64,000 nt of DNA. Origin: Ewingella americana ATCC 33852. GTDB lineage: Bacteria > Pseudomonadota > Gammaproteobacteria > Enterobacterales > Enterobacteriaceae. The stretch is taken from contig NZ_JMPJ01000065.1 of assembly GCF_000735345.1 (NCBI RefSeq), forward strand, positions 310,001-374,000, read 5' to 3'. Made by a program: the position numbers and the translations under genes. Below are positions 32,798 through 41,615 of this stretch, piece after piece. Each line of letters opens with the position of its first letter. Position 1 is the first letter of the stretch. The notes below the pieces were generated by a model, which worked only from the letters and a program-made list of their open reading frames with translations, did not search any database and was not told the origin of the DNA.

Positions 32798-32926
32798 CGC
32801 AGCCATTCAAATCATAGCCTGACTGAATGGCTGCGAGGCAAGGCGCAAGAAGGGGAGAAAGCGCAGCATACATAAGTATGTGAGCATTTCGAGCCGCCGC
32901 AGCAACACAGCCGCAGCCCCATTCAG
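32798..32926. repeat. Palindromic intergenic element reaching into the tsaD 3' end
   Basis: CGCAGCCATTCA (32798-32809) is an exact inverse of TGAATGGCTGCG (32824-32835), and a third copy, CGCAGCCCCATTCAG (32912-32926), is again inverted with two extra bases. The centre has a smaller stem, CATAC/GTATG. The structure resembles a MITE- or ERIC-like mobile palindrome. The tsaD stop codon (32923-32925) falls inside the last arm. Confidence 0.65.
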
Positions 32927-33936
32927 ACTGGCGGCAACTCAGCCAAAGGCCAGCGCGGACGCACAGACACGCTCAGATCCTGCGTCGCACCGGTCTGCAA
33001 ACGCACCATGCCCGCATAGGCAATCATCGCACCGTTATCGGTGCAGAATTCAGGGCGCGCGTAAAACACTTCACCACCGCGCTTGGTCATCATCTCACCT
33101 AGCTTGGCGCGCAGCGTGCGGTTGGCACTCACCCCTCCAGCCATAACCAAACGTTTGAAGCCGGTCTGCTCCAGCGCGCGCTTACATTTAATAGCTAGCG
33201 TATCCACCACGGCATCTTCAAAGGCTCGGGCGATGTCGGCGTGAGTTTGTGGCGAATCATCATTAGCGCGGACGGTGTTTGCTGCAAAGGTCTTCAAACC
33301 TGAGAAACTAAAATCCAGCCCCGGACGGTCAGTCATCGGGCGCGGGAAGGTAAAGCGCCCCTCTGTCCCCTGCTGCGCCATCTTCGACAGCATCGGGCCG
33401 CCGGGATAGTCCAGACCCAGCAATTTCGCTGTCTTGTCGAATGCTTCGCCAGCGGCGTCATCGATAGACTCACCCAGCAGCTCATATTTACCGATGCCGG
33501 TGACGCTAATTAATTGGGTGTGGCCGCCGGAAACCAGCAAGGCAACAAAGGGGAAATCTGGCGGATTGTCTTCTAGCATAGGCGCCAGAAGGTGGCCTTC
33601 CATATGATGGACCGGCACGGCGGGCACATCCCAGGCGAAGGCCAGAGAGCGACCGATGGTTGCGCCCACTAATAGCGCGCCAACCAGACCCGGACCGGCG
33701 GTATAAGCCACGCCGTCGATGTCTTTGGCGGTCAGCCCGGCTTCTTTCAGGGCTTCCTGAATAAGAGGAATAGTTTTGCGCACGTGGTCACGCGACGCCA
33801 GTTCAGGCACCACGCCGCCGTAGTCGGCATGCAGTTTTACCTGACTATACAATTGGTTGGCTAATAAGCCCGCTTCGCTGTCATAGATAGCGATGCCGGT
33901 TTCATCGCAGGACGTTTCTATACCAAGTACTCGCAT
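32923..33936 (-). CDS. tsaD: tRNA N6-threonylcarbamoyladenosine transferase, catalytic subunit
   Basis: 337 residues from [16 protein letters not shown], the E. coli length; four extra residues of the longest frame are dropped. With TsaB and TsaE it transfers the threonylcarbamoyl group to A37 of tRNAs that read ANN codons. The metal-binding histidines are in [11 protein letters not shown] (about 109-115), with nucleotide-binding SGGHTQL and the late [12 protein letters not shown] motif. It is divergent from the rpsU operon. Its last codons overlap a palindromic element. Confidence 0.97.
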   Translation of the reverse strand: MRVLGIETSCDETGIAIYDSEAGLLANQLYSQVKLHADYGGVVPELASRDHVRKTIPLIQEALKEAGLTAKDIDGVAYTAGPGLVGALLVGATIGRSLAFAWDVPAVPVHHMEGHLLAPMLEDNPPDFPFVALLVSGGHTQLISVTGIGKYELLGESIDDAAGEAFDKTAKLLGLDYPGGPMLSKMAQQGTEGRFTFPRPMTDRPGLDFSFSGLKTFAANTVRANDDSPQTHADIARAFEDAVVDTLAIKCKRALEQTGFKRLVMAGGVSANRTLRAKLGEMMTKRGGEVFYARPEFCTDNGAMIAYAGMVRLQTGATQDLSVSVRPRWPLAELPPV

Positions 33937-34113
33937 CACCTTTTCCATCTCATTCTCGCGCTAACTCGCGGCGCGCAGTTTAGCACACAACACCGCGTCA
34001 GCGCTGCTTCTCAGAAGCAAATCCGCTGCTTTTGCCAATTAATGTCGAGCAATTTGAGTTGATTGGTATATAATCGCCGGCCGACGCAAAAGCGAGCGCA
34101 CTTTTGGAAATAG

Positions 34114-34464
<351 letters not shown>

Positions 34465-34599
34465 TCTTCGGGGGCAACCCCACCGTGTATTTGCTCTCGC
34501 AAAAGCACACAGATCGATGAGTAGTTGCATACGCATGCCGTGCTTTCCGAAAGGAATGCGCGGCTTGTTCTCGTTTATAGGCTAGTGAGTAAGGGGCTT

Positions 34600-36348
34600 A
34601 TGGCTGGGAGAATTCCACGCGTATTTATCAATGACTTACTGGCTCGTGTCGACATCGTGGACCTTATCGATGCTCGCGTAAAGCTGAAGAAACAGGGTAA
34701 GAATTACCACGCGTGCTGCCCTTTCCACCATGAGAAAACACCCTCATTTACCGTAAACGGCGATAAGCAGTTTTATCACTGTTTCGGCTGTGGAGCCCAC
34801 GGCAATGCCGTCGACTTCCTGATGAACTACGACAGGCTTGAGTTTGTCGAAAGTATCGAGGAATTGGCGACAATGCAGGGTTTGGAAGTGCCGTATGAAG
34901 CGGGCACCGGTCCAAGCCAGATGGAGCGCCATCAGCGTCAAAGCCTCTACCAGTTGATGGAGCCGCTCGCCGACTTCTATCAGCAATCACTTAAACAACC
35001 CGTTGGCGCACCTGCCAGAGAATACCTTTCTCAGCGCGGATTAAGTGAAGATGTTATCGCACACTTTGCCATAGGTTTCGCGCCTCCTGGCTGGGACAAC
35101 GCCTTCAAGCGTTTTGGCAAAAATGCCGATGACAAAGCCTCATTAATTGATGCGGGTATGTTGGTCACCAATGACAACGGACGCAGTTATGACCGTTTTC
35201 GCGAACGCGTCATGTTTCCCATCCGCGATAAGCGCGGCCGGGTTATTGCGTTTGGTGGCAGGGTATTGGGTGAGGGTACGCCGAAATATCTTAACTCCCC
35301 CGAAACCGAGATTTTCCATAAAGGCCGCCAGCTGTATGGCCTTTATGAAGCGCAGCTGAAACATCCGACACCTTTACGCTTATTGGTTGTCGAAGGCTAT
35401 ATGGACGTCGTGGCACTGGCGCAGTTTGGCATCGATTATGCCGTTGCATCACTGGGCACCTCGACCACCGCCGACCACATTCAGCTGATGTTCCGCGCCA
35501 CGGATAACGTGGTGTGTTGCTATGACGGCGACAGAGCCGGTCGCGAAGCAGCATGGCGCGCGCTAGAAACGGCGCTGCCCTATTTGAGCGACGGCCGCCA
35601 GTTACGCTTTATGTTTTTACCCGACGGCGAAGATCCAGACACGCTGGTACGTAAAGAAGGTAAAGAAGCCTTCGAACAACGGATGGAGCAGGCGCTGCCG
35701 CTCTCAACCTTCTTGTTTGAATCGCTGATGCCGCAGGTCGATTTGAGCAGCCCCGACGGGCGCACCAAATTGAGCATGCTGGCGCTGCCTTTGATTCGCC
35801 AAGTCCCCGGCGAGACGCTGCGCATGTATTTGCGCCAGCAGCTAGGCAATAAGCTCGGTATTTTGGACGACAGCCAGCTCGAAAAACTGGTTCCTAAGCA
35901 GGTCGACAGTGGCAATACCTATCAGGCGCCCCAGCTAAAACGCACAACCATGCGTATACTTATAGGGTTACTGGTACAAAATCCACAACTGGCTACACTT
36001 ATACCCTCGTTACAAGGATTGGAGCGAGCGAAGCAACCGGGACTGGATCTGTTTAGCGAGTTAGTAACCACTTGCTTAGCCCAGCCGGGCCTGACTACCG
36101 GCCAGTTGCTTGAGTTGTACCGAGACAATAAGTTCTACCAGCAGCTTGAAACTCTGGCTACATGGAACCATATGATCGTTGAGGATATGGTCGAAGAAGA
36201 GTTTCGCGCCACGCTGGCCAGCCTCTATGACTCGATCTTAGAGCAGCGGCTTGAAGAATTAATCGCTAAAGCCAGAACCCACGGGCTCAGCCCGGAAGAA
36301 CGCGCCGAAGTTAGCTCGTTAAATCAGGTTTTAGCGAAGAAAAATTGA
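34600..36348 (+). CDS. dnaG: DNA primase
   Basis: 582 residues from MAGRIPRVFINDLLARVDIVDLI; the longer frame from 34525 begins in the rpsU-dnaG spacer. Lays RNA primers at the replication fork. The N-terminal CHC2 zinc finger has C40, H43, C61 and C64 (CCPFHHEKTP and HCFGCGAHGN). The TOPRIM catalytic core shows VVEGYMDVVAL and the DGDRAGREAAW aspartates. The C-terminal DnaB-binding helical domain closes the protein. Spacers of about 135 and 164 bases separate it from rpsU and rpoD. Confidence 0.98.
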   Translation: MAGRIPRVFINDLLARVDIVDLIDARVKLKKQGKNYHACCPFHHEKTPSFTVNGDKQFYHCFGCGAHGNAVDFLMNYDRLEFVESIEELATMQGLEVPYEAGTGPSQMERHQRQSLYQLMEPLADFYQQSLKQPVGAPAREYLSQRGLSEDVIAHFAIGFAPPGWDNAFKRFGKNADDKASLIDAGMLVTNDNGRSYDRFRERVMFPIRDKRGRVIAFGGRVLGEGTPKYLNSPETEIFHKGRQLYGLYEAQLKHPTPLRLLVVEGYMDVVALAQFGIDYAVASLGTSTTADHIQLMFRATDNVVCCYDGDRAGREAAWRALETALPYLSDGRQLRFMFLPDGEDPDTLVRKEGKEAFEQRMEQALPLSTFLFESLMPQVDLSSPDGRTKLSMLALPLIRQVPGETLRMYLRQQLGNKLGILDDSQLEKLVPKQVDSGNTYQAPQLKRTTMRILIGLLVQNPQLATLIPSLQGLERAKQPGLDLFSELVTTCLAQPGLTTGQLLELYRDNKFYQQLETLATWNHMIVEDMVEEEFRATLASLYDSILEQRLEELIAKARTHGLSPEERAEVSSLNQVLAKKN

Positions 36349-36512
36349 ACGGCTTAAGTGCCGATATATAGTGGGACAGAGTCCCGCACGATGCCGCCAT
36401 CGCGGGCCGCGGCAACAAGTAAACGCCCCGATACCCTAACGGGTAAACGTTATTGTTGGCGGTTTCGCTGACCAACACCAACCCAAATACTCTGAAGTGT
36501 GGATACCGTCTT

Positions 36513-38351
36513 ATGGAGCAAAACCCGCAGTCACAGCTTAAGCTACTTGTCACCCGTGGTAAGGAGCAAGGCTATCTGACCTATGCTGAGGTCAATGACC
36601 ATCTGCCGGAAGATATCGTCGACTCCGACCAGATCGAAGACATCATCCAGATGATTAACGACATGGGCATCCAGGTTCTTGAAGAAGCTCCTGACGCCGA
36701 TGACTTAATGCTGGCCGAAAACCGTCCTGATACTGACGAAGATGCAGCCGAAGCTGCTGCTCAGGTGCTTTCCAGCGTTGAATCTGAAATTGGACGTACC
36801 ACTGACCCAGTGCGCATGTACATGCGTGAAATGGGTACCGTTGAGCTGTTGACCCGTGAAGGCGAAATCGACATCGCTAAGCGTATCGAAGACGGTATCA
36901 ACCAGGTCCAGTGCTCCGTTGCAGAATACCCAGAAGCCATCACTTACCTGCTCGAGCAGTACGATCGCGTTGAAGCGGGCGAAGCGCGTCTGTCTGATCT
37001 GATCACCGGTTTTGTTGATCCGAACGCAGAAGAAGAGATCGCGCCGACTGCCACTCACGTTGGTTCTGAACTGACGACTGAAGAGCAAAACGACGACGAC
37101 GAAGACGAAGATGAAGACGACGACGCTGAAGACGACAACAGCATCGACCCAGAGCTGGCGCGCCAGAAGTTCACCGAGCTGCGTGAGCAGCACGAAGCCA
37201 CTCGTGACGTCATCAAGAAAAACGGCCGTAACCACAAAAGCGCCGCAGAAGAAATTCTGAAACTGTCCGACGTCTTCAAACAGTTCCGTTTAGTACCAAA
37301 ACAGTTCGACTTCCTGGTTAACAGCATGCGTTCCATGATGGATCGCGTCCGTGCTCAGGAACGTTTCATCATGAAAGTCTGTGTTGAACAGTGCAAAATG
37401 CCGAAGAAAAACTTCGTCAACCTGTTCGCCGGCAACGAAACCAGCCAAACTTGGTTTGATGCCGCTCTGGCTATGGGTAAACCATGGTCTGAGAAGCTGA
37501 AAGAAGTGACTGAAGAAGTTCAACGCGGCCTGATGAAACTGCGTCAAATCGAAGAAGAAACCGGCCTGACTATCGAGCAGGTTAAAGATATCAACCGTCG
37601 CATGTCCATCGGCGAAGCAAAAGCGCGCCGTGCGAAGAAAGAGATGGTTGAAGCAAACTTACGTTTGGTTATTTCTATCGCCAAGAAATACACCAACCGC
37701 GGTCTGCAATTCCTTGACCTGATTCAGGAAGGTAACATCGGCCTGATGAAAGCCGTTGATAAGTTTGAATATCGCCGTGGTTATAAGTTCTCAACTTATG
37801 CGACTTGGTGGATCCGTCAGGCTATCACCCGCTCCATCGCCGACCAGGCGCGTACCATCCGTATTCCGGTGCATATGATTGAGACTATCAACAAACTCAA
37901 CCGTATTTCACGCCAGATGCTGCAAGAGATGGGCCGCGAGCCGACGCCGGAAGAGTTGGCTGAACGCATGCTGATGCCGGAAGACAAAATCCGTAAAGTG
38001 CTGAAAATCGCTAAAGAACCTATCTCCATGGAAACGCCAATCGGCGACGATGAAGATTCGCATCTGGGTGATTTCATCGAGGATACCACCCTCGAGCTGC
38101 CACTGGATTCTGCTACTTCTGAGAGCCTGCGTTCTGCAACGCACGACGTTCTGGCCGGTCTGACCGCGCGTGAAGCTAAAGTCCTGCGTATGCGTTTCGG
38201 TATCGATATGAACACCGACCACACGCTGGAAGAAGTGGGTAAACAGTTCGACGTTACCCGCGAACGTATCCGTCAGATCGAAGCTAAGGCTCTGCGCAAA
38301 CTGCGCCACCCAAGCCGTTCTGAAGTGCTGCGTAGCTTCCTCGACGACTAA
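36513..38351 (+). CDS. rpoD: RNA polymerase sigma factor RpoD (sigma-70)
   Basis: 612 residues from [21 protein letters not shown]. Primary vegetative sigma factor. Region 1.1 is at the N-terminus; region 1.2 is around [16 protein letters not shown]. The non-conserved region contains a very acidic run (window 37083-37137) as in E. coli. Region 2 has the RPAKK-like recognition stretch and [17 protein letters not shown] for -10 binding and melting; region 4 ends with [17 protein letters not shown] for -35 recognition. Third gene of the operon; its own heat-shock promoter would lie in the end of dnaG. Confidence 0.98.
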   Translation: MEQNPQSQLKLLVTRGKEQGYLTYAEVNDHLPEDIVDSDQIEDIIQMINDMGIQVLEEAPDADDLMLAENRPDTDEDAAEAAAQVLSSVESEIGRTTDPVRMYMREMGTVELLTREGEIDIAKRIEDGINQVQCSVAEYPEAITYLLEQYDRVEAGEARLSDLITGFVDPNAEEEIAPTATHVGSELTTEEQNDDDEDEDEDDDAEDDNSIDPELARQKFTELREQHEATRDVIKKNGRNHKSAAEEILKLSDVFKQFRLVPKQFDFLVNSMRSMMDRVRAQERFIMKVCVEQCKMPKKNFVNLFAGNETSQTWFDAALAMGKPWSEKLKEVTEEVQRGLMKLRQIEEETGLTIEQVKDINRRMSIGEAKARRAKKEMVEANLRLVISIAKKYTNRGLQFLDLIQEGNIGLMKAVDKFEYRRGYKFSTYATWWIRQAITRSIADQARTIRIPVHMIETINKLNRISRQMLQEMGREPTPEELAERMLMPEDKIRKVLKIAKEPISMETPIGDDEDSHLGDFIEDTTLELPLDSATSESLRSATHDVLAGLTAREAKVLRMRFGIDMNTDHTLEEVGKQFDVTRERIRQIEAKALRKLRHPSRSEVLRSFLDD

Positions 38352-38373
38352 TCGTTAGAGTAAAGCGTCATTA

Positions 38374-38410
38374 AAAAGCCCCGCGATGGTGATGCCGTCG
38401 CGGGGCTTTT
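38374..38410. terminator. rpoD terminator, shared with mug
   Basis: Arms AAGCCCCGCGA and TCGCGGGGCTT around an 11-base loop, A-run before and T-run after. Confidence 0.9.
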
Positions 38411-38430
38411 GCTTTTCAGCCAGCCGCAGA

Positions 38431-38931
38431 TTATTGCGCGTTCAGCGCGTCATACAGCTCGCGGTAGGATGCCGTCAGCTCGTCCAGCGTCGCGCGATTC
38501 AATCCGCTTGGGTTCGGCAACACCCAGACTTCCGTCCTACCGATTTTTAACGCCTGACGTCCCCAGCTCACTTTGCTGATCCCAAACGCCTTACTGAACG
38601 CCTGCTTACCCAACACGGCCAGAGCACGCGGCTGATAGCGCTCAATCTTAGCCGTCAGCGCCGCCCCGCCCTCGCGCAGCTCATCGCGCACCAGCTCGGT
38701 GGCCTCCACCGTCGGACGCTCAACCAGCATGGTAATGCCACACCGGGTATCCAGCAGGTGCTGCTCCTCTTCCGGCTTCAACAAGCGTTCGGTAAAACCT
38801 GCCTGATGGATAACTTTCCAAAAGCGATTATTAGAATTAACGAAATGGAAACCGTGATGCGCAGTCGAAAGGCCGGGGTTGATCCCACAGAAAACCACGC
38901 GTAAATCCTCGGCAATAATATCGGTTATCAT
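38431..38931 (-). CDS. mug: G/U mismatch-specific DNA glycosylase
   Basis: 166 residues of the uracil-DNA glycosylase superfamily. Removes uracil and ethenocytosine opposite guanine. The catalytic motif [15 protein letters not shown] near residue 16 carries the asparagine that activates water, and the C-terminal LPNPSGLNR motif inserts into DNA. Located between rpoD and the tRNA gene, convergent with rpoD, as in E. coli. Confidence 0.95.
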   Translation of the reverse strand: MITDIIAEDLRVVFCGINPGLSTAHHGFHFVNSNNRFWKVIHQAGFTERLLKPEEEQHLLDTRCGITMLVERPTVEATELVRDELREGGAALTAKIERYQPRALAVLGKQAFSKAFGISKVSWGRQALKIGRTEVWVLPNPSGLNRATLDELTASYRELYDALNAQ

Positions 38932-39057
38932 GATGTATCCCTAAGACGTATTTACCCGAGTTATCGCAAAAAACCGCAGCAATGACAACAGTCTACAATT
39001 GCACATAAAACGCGCATACAAACGGAACACCAGTAGACCTGTAACAGTAACTTACCG

Positions 39058-39063
39058 TATAAT
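39058..39063 (+). promoter_or_regulatory. -10 box of the tRNA gene with GC-rich discriminator
   Basis: TATAAT followed by CCCGCCCC just before the tRNA, the discriminator type seen at stringently controlled stable-RNA promoters. The -35 (TAGACC, 18 bases upstream) is poor. Confidence 0.55.
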
Positions 39064-39073
39064 CCCGCCCCAC

Positions 39074-39150
39074 GGCCCCTTAGCTCAGTTGGTTAGAGCA
39101 CGCGACTCATAATCGCTTGGTCACTGGTTCAAGTCCAGTAGGGGCCACCA
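39074..39150 (+). tRNA. tRNA-Ile2 (anticodon CAU, lysidine-modified), ileX-like
   Basis: 77 bases with encoded CCA. Acceptor stem GGCCCCT/AGGGGCC, D-arm GCTC/GAGC, T-arm ACTGG/CCAGT and anticodon loop CTCATAA, anticodon CAT at 39108-39110. The position next to mug and sequence closeness to E. coli ileX (from memory) mark it as the minor isoleucine tRNA that reads AUA after TilS converts C34 to lysidine, not a methionine tRNA. The first base pair of the anticodon stem (position 27-43) is a C-U mismatch. Confidence 0.9.
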
Positions 39151-39178
39151 AATTTTTGCTGTGAAATCAGCATATTGA

Positions 39179-39204
39179 GCCACTTCTTAGGAAGTGGCTT
39201 TTTT
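39179..39204 (+). terminator. tRNA terminator
   Basis: Arms GCCACTTC (39179-39186) and GAAGTGGC (39191-39198) with loop TTAG, then six T. Confidence 0.88.
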
Positions 39205-39355
39205 GTTGGCTAAATATCAGTGGCGATGAAATGGCGATAGAAAATCCCTGCCTCCCGTTGGGCCATCACATACATTTAGTTTCGAATAAAACGAGACGGC
39301 TTTTCTGCCGATTTTCCGCAAGAGGGCAGCTTTCATAGTTTGAGCGAGAAAAAAT

Positions 39356-40147
39356 TCAGCTGTAATAGGCTGGAGCAAGCCTGTTTTTGCTCCATTCTTG
39401 CGGATCGTGGCCGGGTATAAATACCGCGTTATGTTGCTCGGTGAGCTGGCGTAGCTTGCGGACAGACTGAGCCACATCAGTGGCTGACGTCATCAGGCCG
39501 GGGAGCGCCCTCTCGTGGTAATGATCCAAGGTGTAAGCTGCATCAATGGCGAGCATAAAGTTCTTACCACTCGGTAATCTGATAAGAAAAGATTGATGCC
39601 CCGGTGAATGCCCCGGCGTGAAAATACACTCTAACGTGCCATCGCCATAAAGGTCATAGCTATCATCTGAAGGCCCGTTAAGAAAAAACCAATTAAGTTC
39701 AGGGCGATCGTAATCTTTTCGACAATAGGCTCCAGCTGTAAACCAATCCGGCGTAAAGGCATATTCATACTCTCGCCTTTGCACTACATAAGTGGCATGC
39801 GGGAAGCGACCAATCGCGCCAGTATGATCGGAATGCAAATGGGACAGCAGCACATAGCGGATATCCTCCGGCGCAATGCCAACGCTTTTAAGCTGCGCTA
39901 AGCATCCCTGTTTTTCTGACATCACCGGCTTAAACTGCTCTACAGCATTCCCCCAATATGCATAGGGGTCTGGCAAACCTTCAACAGCCAGACCACCGTC
40001 GATGAGGGTATATCCATCCGGATGTGTCAGTAAGAACCAAGGGACGGGGATTTCATAACTCTCTCCCATGCCCTGATTCATCCAAATATCCTGATACTTA
40101 CAATGTTGAGTTCCTGACTGGAACATAAAAAGTCTGATATCTGACAT
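39356..40147 (-). CDS. Metallo-beta-lactamase-fold hydrolase, N-acyl-homoserine-lactonase-like
   Basis: 263 residues from MSDIRLFMFQSGTQHC (start at 40147; an ATG five codons earlier is possible). The size and layout fit the AttM/AiiA lactonase group. The zinc motif HLHSDH is H103-X-H105-X-D107-H108 in LLSHLHSDHTG. The third metal histidine is in FTPGHSPGHQSF (about 180), the bridging aspartate in AIDAAYTLDHY (about 202), and the last histidine in FIPGHDPQEW. Such enzymes open the lactone ring of quorum-sensing signals or gamma-butyrolactone. Divergent from a LysR regulator with a strong inverted repeat between them. Substrate is inferred, not shown. Confidence 0.8.
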   Translation of the reverse strand: MSDIRLFMFQSGTQHCKYQDIWMNQGMGESYEIPVPWFLLTHPDGYTLIDGGLAVEGLPDPYAYWGNAVEQFKPVMSEKQGCLAQLKSVGIAPEDIRYVLLSHLHSDHTGAIGRFPHATYVVQRREYEYAFTPDWFTAGAYCRKDYDRPELNWFFLNGPSDDSYDLYGDGTLECIFTPGHSPGHQSFLIRLPSGKNFMLAIDAAYTLDHYHERALPGLMTSATDVAQSVRKLRQLTEQHNAVFIPGHDPQEWSKNRLAPAYYS

Positions 40148-40174
40148 AATTAATTTCCACATTTAAATCAATTG

Positions 40175-40202
40175 AATATATTCCAGCGCAATGGAATATA
40201 TT
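40175..40202. promoter_or_regulatory. 28-bp inverted repeat between lactonase and lysR genes
   Basis: Perfect 10-bp arms AATATATTCC (40175-40184) and GGAATATATT (40193-40202) with spacer AGCGCAAT. It contains the T-N11-A pattern (ATTCC-N8-GGAAT) of LysR-type recognition sites. It is 28 bases before the hydrolase start and 90 bases before the regulator start. Confidence 0.7.
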
Positions 40203-40291
40203 GCCGAATGTGGATTTTTTATCATTTCACAGAAAAACAGTAGATACCTATATCCACTTACATTTATCTGTAAAACCAATATAATCGCTAA

Positions 40292-41194
40292 ATGGATCTC
40301 TTCTCAGCAATGCGTATTTTTATCAGGGTGGTCGAGCGGGGCAGCATGTCAGCTGCGGCCCGCGATCTTGGCATTGGGCAACCCGCAGTCAGTGAAAGAA
40401 TAGAAAAACTGGAAGCCCATCTCGGCACTCGTTTGCTGAGGCGCAACACGCGCAACATGTCTCTGACGCATAGCGGCAATTTATTTTATGAGCGGAGCAA
40501 AACGGCCATTCAGGCGGCAGAACACGCTCTTTTAGTGAATGAAGAGAATCAGAGTCTGCAAGGCAAAATCCGCATTGCCGCGCCCTATTCTGCTGGCGAA
40601 AGCCTGCTGATGCCCGCGATACTTCGACTTCAGGACCAACACCCTAGCCTACAGGTTGATGTGATTTTTAACGATAATGTCATCGATCCTGTCACTGAAG
40701 GTGTGGATTTATCATTGAGGCTGGGAGATCTCTCGGAAGGTTTTTTTGTCGCACGTCCACTTGGCATTGTGCGCAGAGTGTTACTGGCTTCTCCCGCTTT
40801 GCTGGCTAAAATGGGCGATCCGCAGTCTCCTGATGAGCTGGCAGGTTATCCATTTGCTGCTGTTTCGGGCATATTTGCCAACAACCGGATTCAATTACTC
40901 AGCTCTGAAAACCAACTAATGAATGTTCCGATCGACGTTAGATTTCGGGCCACGCACTGGCGAAGCGTCTTCACATACTTATTAGCTGGGCATGCTATTG
41001 GTGTTCTGCAATACCCGGTTTGTAGAAACGAAATTGAAAAGAGTGAGTTAATACCTCTTTTAAGCCACTTTCAGCTCCCCTCTTTTAACGCCTATTTGCT
41101 TCATCCACCAACAGTCATGATGTCATATGAAACACGAATTTGTGCCTCTCTGCTGGAGGGTTATCTCAAAGATTCGCTGCTTGAGATGTCGTGA
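40292..41194 (+). CDS. LysR-family transcriptional regulator
   Basis: 300 residues. N-terminal winged helix-turn-helix SMSAAARDLGIGQPAVSERIEKLEAHLGTRLLRR is typical; the rest is the periplasmic-binding-protein-like effector domain of the CrgA/AaeR-type group (GKIRIAAPYSAGESLLMPAI). Divergent from the lactonase-like gene, so it most likely controls that gene through the inverted repeat at 40175-40202. The effector is unknown. Confidence 0.88.
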   Translation: MDLFSAMRIFIRVVERGSMSAAARDLGIGQPAVSERIEKLEAHLGTRLLRRNTRNMSLTHSGNLFYERSKTAIQAAEHALLVNEENQSLQGKIRIAAPYSAGESLLMPAILRLQDQHPSLQVDVIFNDNVIDPVTEGVDLSLRLGDLSEGFFVARPLGIVRRVLLASPALLAKMGDPQSPDELAGYPFAAVSGIFANNRIQLLSSENQLMNVPIDVRFRATHWRSVFTYLLAGHAIGVLQYPVCRNEIEKSELIPLLSHFQLPSFNAYLLHPPTVMMSYETRICASLLEGYLKDSLLEMS

Positions 41195-41292
41195 GGTTGA
41201 TATTTTTTGTTTGTGGCAGATAGCGGACTTTTTGCATTCGCAACAAAGCCAGCAAAGAGAAACTCGCCTGATAAGCTTGGTCATTGTTTAAG

Positions 41293-41446
41293 TCAAACCA
41301 ACCCCAACAGCCGATCCCGCAACCACTGCCCTACTCCCCGTAAGATGACTCGCAGCCATGTGTTAAATATCTTAGCTGAGAAAAATAGTCGTTTTCCCAA
41401 CAGGATAGCTGATGTAAAAACACACCTACGGAAACTAGGCACATCT
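41293..41446 (-). pseudogene. Relic of a DoxX-family gene, C-terminal end
   Basis: A 50-codon stretch on the minus strand ends VILRGVGQWLRDRLLGLV followed by a stop at 41293-41295. The intact DoxX gene 2.6 kb away ends [18 protein letters not shown] and stop. At the DNA level 41293-41349 and 43879-43935 match at 48 of 57 positions by my alignment. There is no start with a ribosome site and the part upstream of the match is not DoxX-like, so this is a broken copy. Confidence 0.75.
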
Positions 41447-41488
41447 CGTTAGATCAGTTTTAAATTCGGCGTGCCAGTCTCCTCAAAA

Positions 41489-41602
41489 TTACTTCCTTCT
41501 TGGCAACATAATCGACGTGATGCGCTTTTTTGCCCTAAAACTCCTAATTCTGATGATCATATAAACCAACACGATAAAGATAACAATGGGAAGTGTTGTC
41601 AT
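41489..41602 (-). CDS. 37-residue membrane microprotein
   Basis: Starts MTTLPIVIFIVLVYMIIRIR and ends in a basic tail (FRAKKRITSIMLPRRK). One predicted membrane helix (about residues 4-19) with a positively charged C-terminus, so probably N-out, C-in. An AAAGGAG ribosome site lies eight bases before the ATG. It begins 13 bases after the stop of the DUF4034-like gene, so the two are almost certainly one transcript. I recognise no family. Function unknown. Confidence 0.65.
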   Translation of the reverse strand: MTTLPIVIFIVLVYMIIRIRSFRAKKRITSIMLPRRK

Positions 41603-41615
41603 CGCAAAAACTCCT

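Noticed and set aside
37083-37137. Very acidic run in RpoD as an expansion or repeat insertion
   Set aside because: Acidic stretches are normal in the non-conserved region of enterobacterial sigma-70.
39151-41292. Prophage or integrative element after the tRNA
   Set aside because: No integrase, no repeat of the tRNA 3' end, no phage genes seen; kept only as a possible old boundary.
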